Assembly (NCBI GenBank): GCA_944371325.1
Contig: CALVXO010000001.1
Location: 105,389-169,388 of the forward strand
Direction: 5' to 3'
Length of the DNA: 64,000 nt
Origin: an uncultured Bacilli bacterium
GTDB lineage: Bacteria; Bacillota_I; Bacilli_A; RF39; UBA660
In this document: positions 61,682 to 64,000 of the stretch, piece by piece
Layout: each line of letters opens with the position of its first letter
Position numbering within the stretch: position 1 is the stretch's first letter
The notes under the pieces: model-generated
Told to the model about the DNA's origin: nothing
The model's input: the letters and a program-made list of their open reading frames with translations, nothing else
Database searches by the model: none
Position numbers and translations under genes: made by a program

Positions 61682-62533
61682 CTATTTATTTTCGATTAAT
61701 TTTTCATCTTTATATTGATAACTTAAATAATTATCTTTAGATATAACTTTTTCACTTAATTGTTTTTCTAATTCATCACGTGCTACTTTAGCTACATTAC
61801 CACCAATTTTAGCTACTTTTATATTATTTTTTAATCCTTGTGGTTTTCGTTTAGCTGCTAGTCTTTTTGTAGCTTCTTCCCCTAAATCAGCTAATGTAAT
61901 TTCAATACTATCCATATTATCTCTTAATGATTCTTTTCTTAACCCCTTAAATTCTTTATATTCTTTTGCTGTCATTCCTGACCAACTTTTATATATTTCA
62001 TTTGTTAAAATGCCATATTCATAATTTTCAGTAATTCCATTTTCTTTCCATACATCAGTTAAACTTTTTCTTTGCTGAATCCCCTTTATTCGTTTAGTTA
62101 TCCACAATTCATCGTATCCTTTAGAACGATATAAATCTATTAATCTTTGAATACCTATAGAAGGATCAAATACTTCATCGATTCTTTCACTACCTAATTT
62201 AGCTAGCCATGATTTTATCGGTTCAGCATTTTTACTTGGTATTGATTCAATAATTCTAAACATTCCTTCAATATCAACAACATCTGTTAAGCGATATTTA
62301 CCATCTTGAGCTTTCAATTTCAACCCGTGACAATTTGTCACGGTTTCATTTCCTTCTTCTTTTAATCTTTGTTTTAGTTTTCTCCAATATGATTGTTTAT
62401 CCTTACTTTCTGATAATATTCCTACAATATCAACAACACTAATATAATATTTTTCTTCATCTTTGTCCCAAATAGTCCTAATATTATCATTATTAAATAT
62501 TTTATTTATTAAATATGTTTTATCTTGTTTCAT
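61682..62533 (-). CDS. Bro-N (antirepressor-like) domain protein
   Basis: 283 residues. The Bro-N part (about 15-115) reads RTIWDKDEEKYYISVVDIVG, YWRKLKQRLKEEGNETVTNC and LTDVVDIEGMFRIIES. The C-terminal half (IKGIQQRKSLTDVWKENGI, EIYKSWSGMTAKEYKEFKGL) is found in many gut-bacterial Bro-N proteins and resembles DinD. DNA binding or damage response is likely, but phage-antirepressor origin is equally possible. AAGGAGG precedes the ATG. Confidence 0.85.
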   Translation of the reverse strand: MKQDKTYLINKIFNNDNIRTIWDKDEEKYYISVVDIVGILSESKDKQSYWRKLKQRLKEEGNETVTNCHGLKLKAQDGKYRLTDVVDIEGMFRIIESIPSKNAEPIKSWLAKLGSERIDEVFDPSIGIQRLIDLYRSKGYDELWITKRIKGIQQRKSLTDVWKENGITENYEYGILTNEIYKSWSGMTAKEYKEFKGLRKESLRDNMDSIEITLADLGEEATKRLAAKRKPQGLKNNIKVAKIGGNVAKVARDELEKQLSEKVISKDNYLSYQYKDEKLIENK

Positions 62534-62591
62534 ATTCCTCCTTCTAAACTCCTACAAGCATATTATACCACACGAACATATATTTGTAAAT

Positions 62592-62621
62592 AAAAAGTTA
62601 ATTTTTTTTAAAATTAACTTT
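62592..62621 (-). terminator. Terminator of the Nudix gene
   Basis: Stem AAAGTTAATTT / AAATTAACTTT followed by a T run on the minus strand, overlapping the stop codon. Confidence 0.7.
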
Positions 62622-63042
62622 CTAATAAATATTCAAACAAATTAATTCTATTTTTACTGTATACAATAGTTTCATCATTATTTTTTATCATATTAATCAC
62701 ATCAATAATATCAAACCATTTTACTTGTGATAATTCTTCTTTTTGAATTATAATTTTTTCTTCTTTAAGATTACATCTTATGCAAAAGAAATAAGTTGAA
62801 CTGTTTTCATTAATAATATCAAACTTACCATTTGCAAAAGAATGTAATTCTTTAATACTTACATCTATTCCTAATTCTTCCTTCAATTCCCTAATTGCAG
62901 CATCTTGAATCTCTTCATTTTTCTCTACATGACCAGTACATAATGCCCACATATTAGGATAATTCTTTTTATTACTACTTCTTTTTTGTAATAAAATTTG
63001 GCCATAATTATTTAAAATAAATACACCTATTTCTTTTTTCAT
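62614..63042 (-). CDS. Nudix hydrolase (IDI/YfcD-like)
   Basis: 142 residues. GVFILNNYGQILLQKRSSNK, MWALCTGHVEKNEEI and AAIRELKEELGIDV form a full Nudix box (GHVEKNEEIQDAAIRELKEE). The start matches YfcD/isopentenyl-diphosphate isomerase-type Nudix proteins. Substrate unknown. AGAAGAGA precedes the ATG. Confidence 0.88.
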   Translation of the reverse strand: MKKEIGVFILNNYGQILLQKRSSNKKNYPNMWALCTGHVEKNEEIQDAAIRELKEELGIDVSIKELHSFANGKFDIINENSSTYFFCIRCNLKEEKIIIQKEELSQVKWFDIIDVINMIKNNDETIVYSKNRINLFEYLLES

Positions 63043-63082
63043 TTTTTCTCTTCTTTCTATTTTACTACATTAATATTTTAAC

Positions 63083-63111
63083 ATAAAAAAAGAAAAGAAC
63101 AAATAAGTTCT
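63083..63111 (-). terminator. Terminator of the WG-repeat gene
   Basis: Stem AGAAC / GTTCT (63096-63100 with 63107-63111), then TTTCTTTTTTT on the minus strand. Confidence 0.65.
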
Positions 63112-64000
63112 ATTTAATTAATATTTTTGCTTGTTCTACTTCACTAGCATCTAATATTATTTTTTCACCTGAATCTTTTTTTATTTCAAGTTTTCTTTCA
63201 ATGCTTTTTATTTGTGAAGTCCTTTCTTTTCGTAAATTATAAGAGACTTCAAAACCAAGTGAATTTGTTAGTTTTTTTATTTTTTCGATAACATCATTAC
63301 ATTTGTTTAAAGAAGAATCAAAATTAAAAACTTGACCATTAGTATTTATAATTAATCTTTTATTGTCTTTTTTTACAGTTGCCATTCCTTCAGAAAAATC
63401 ATTAGCATCATCATATTGGCAAGGTATTATTACTTCACCGAATTTATTTATATATCCGTATTTGCCATCTTTTTTTATAACTGCTAAGCCTTCAAAAAAG
63501 TCAAATGCACATTCATATATACATGGAATTATTTCTTCACCATTTTTATCAATAAAACCATATTTACCATCTTTTTTAATGCAAGCTAGTCCATCATTAA
63601 AGTTATTTCCTTCTTCAAATTGACAAGGAATTACTTCATTTCCTAATTTATCTATATATCCATATTGATTGTTTTTTCTTACTATTGCTAAGCCTTCAGA
63701 AAATATACTTGCATCTTCATATTGACAAGATATTACTACTTTTTTATTTTTATCAATATATTTGTATTGACCATTTTGTTTTACAACTGCTAAGCATTCA
63801 CTAAAATTTGAAGCTTCATTATATTGACAAGGAATTACTTCATTCCCTAATTTATTTATATATCCATATTTTCTATTTTTCTTTATTAATGACATATTTT
63901 CACTAAAATCATGTGCTTTATCGTACTGACAACTTATTACTTCTTTTCCATCTTTATTTATGTAACCGTAACTTCTATTTTTTCTTACTAAAGCTAATCC
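63110..64000 (-). CDS. WG-repeat protein, partial (5' end beyond right edge)
   Basis: 297 codons are visible and the frame stays open through the right edge, so the start is missing; the ATG at 63895 is internal. The visible part has six or seven copies of a ~34-residue WG-type beta-repeat (GKYGYINKFGEVIIPCQYDD and variants, with DFSEGLAVIKK between). The C-terminal 75 residues are a different helical segment (NKCNDVIEKIKKLTNSLGFE). WG repeats mediate binding; no function assigned. Confidence 0.88.
   Translation of the reverse strand, partial: GLALVRKNRSYGYINKDGKEVISCQYDKAHDFSENMSLIKKNRKYGYINKLGNEVIPCQYNEASNFSECLAVVKQNGQYKYIDKNKKVVISCQYEDASIFSEGLAIVRKNNQYGYIDKLGNEVIPCQFEEGNNFNDGLACIKKDGKYGFIDKNGEEIIPCIYECAFDFFEGLAVIKKDGKYGYINKFGEVIIPCQYDDANDFSEGMATVKKDNKRLIINTNGQVFNFDSSLNKCNDVIEKIKKLTNSLGFEVSYNLRKERTSQIKSIERKLEIKKDSGEKIILDASEVEQAKILIK

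Overview
The window comes from a very AT-rich, low-GC Firmicute. It uses the standard bacterial code: TGA ends several intact genes, often in ATGA start-stop overlaps (for example 44447-44450), so this is not a Mollicutes code. Three things point to an anaerobic spore-former of the Bacilli/Erysipelotrichales type: a sigma-K gene with a pro-sequence and a sigma-E-like promoter, an SspI-type small spore protein, and tandem YjcZ-like microproteins behind a sigma-K-like promoter. A single-chain pyruvate:ferredoxin oxidoreductase supports anaerobic energy metabolism. The taxonomic placement is inference.

Layout. 1-9.1 kb: an unrecognised membrane/coiled-coil pair, tRNA-Cys, an LtaS-like sulfatase, a ZIP transporter, a CtpE-like P-type ATPase, and a protein made of five near-identical 72-aa helicase-associated repeats. 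9.1-13.7 kb: nifJ, a lipoprotein and a PH-like protein. 13.7-18.2 kb: lepB and the start of the division cluster (mraZ-rsmH-ftsL-pbpB), with a visible MraZ operator. 18.3-20.3 kb: a prepilin-like gene broken by an in-frame TGA, then two spore-type microproteins. 20.4-28.5 kb: prsA, an M23 hydrolase, a ytxG/ytxH-like stress operon, trmB, a Met-rich coat-like protein, the DUF2207/LemA pair and sspI. 28.5-36.6 kb: a structured intergenic RNA locus, rpoZ, a LysR/methyltransferase/CYTH-HAD operon, radC, a SPOR-like protein, proS and a zincin.

37-51.6 kb is mostly conserved housekeeping sequence with Bacillus-like synteny: mutL; the block ireB-ruvX-DUF1292-mltG-trmR; cmk, frr, and rlmN-prpC-prkC-rsgA-rpe. 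The PrkC kinase and PrpC phosphatase form a cell-wall-sensing signalling pair. IreB, a known PASTA-kinase substrate in enterococci, is encoded nearby. 51.6-64 kb holds a divergent XRE regulator pair, cls, secG, tRNA-Lys, nagZ, an ABC exporter, sigK, a YmfF/YmfH peptidase pair, a SanA-like protein, a Bro-N protein, a Nudix hydrolase and a WG-repeat protein cut by the right edge.

The most unusual content is a pair of paralogous compact modules at about 36.6-36.95 kb and 57.35-57.68 kb. Each has a 30-residue hydrophobic peptide gene on the minus strand and a convergent small RNA on the plus strand, each with a good promoter. The RNA's terminator hairpin covers the end of the peptide gene. In both modules the two convergent RNAs begin with nearly the same sequence, and that sequence differs between the modules while the pairing pattern is kept. 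This is the architecture of a type I toxin-antitoxin (par/Fst-like) system with a peptide I do not recognise.
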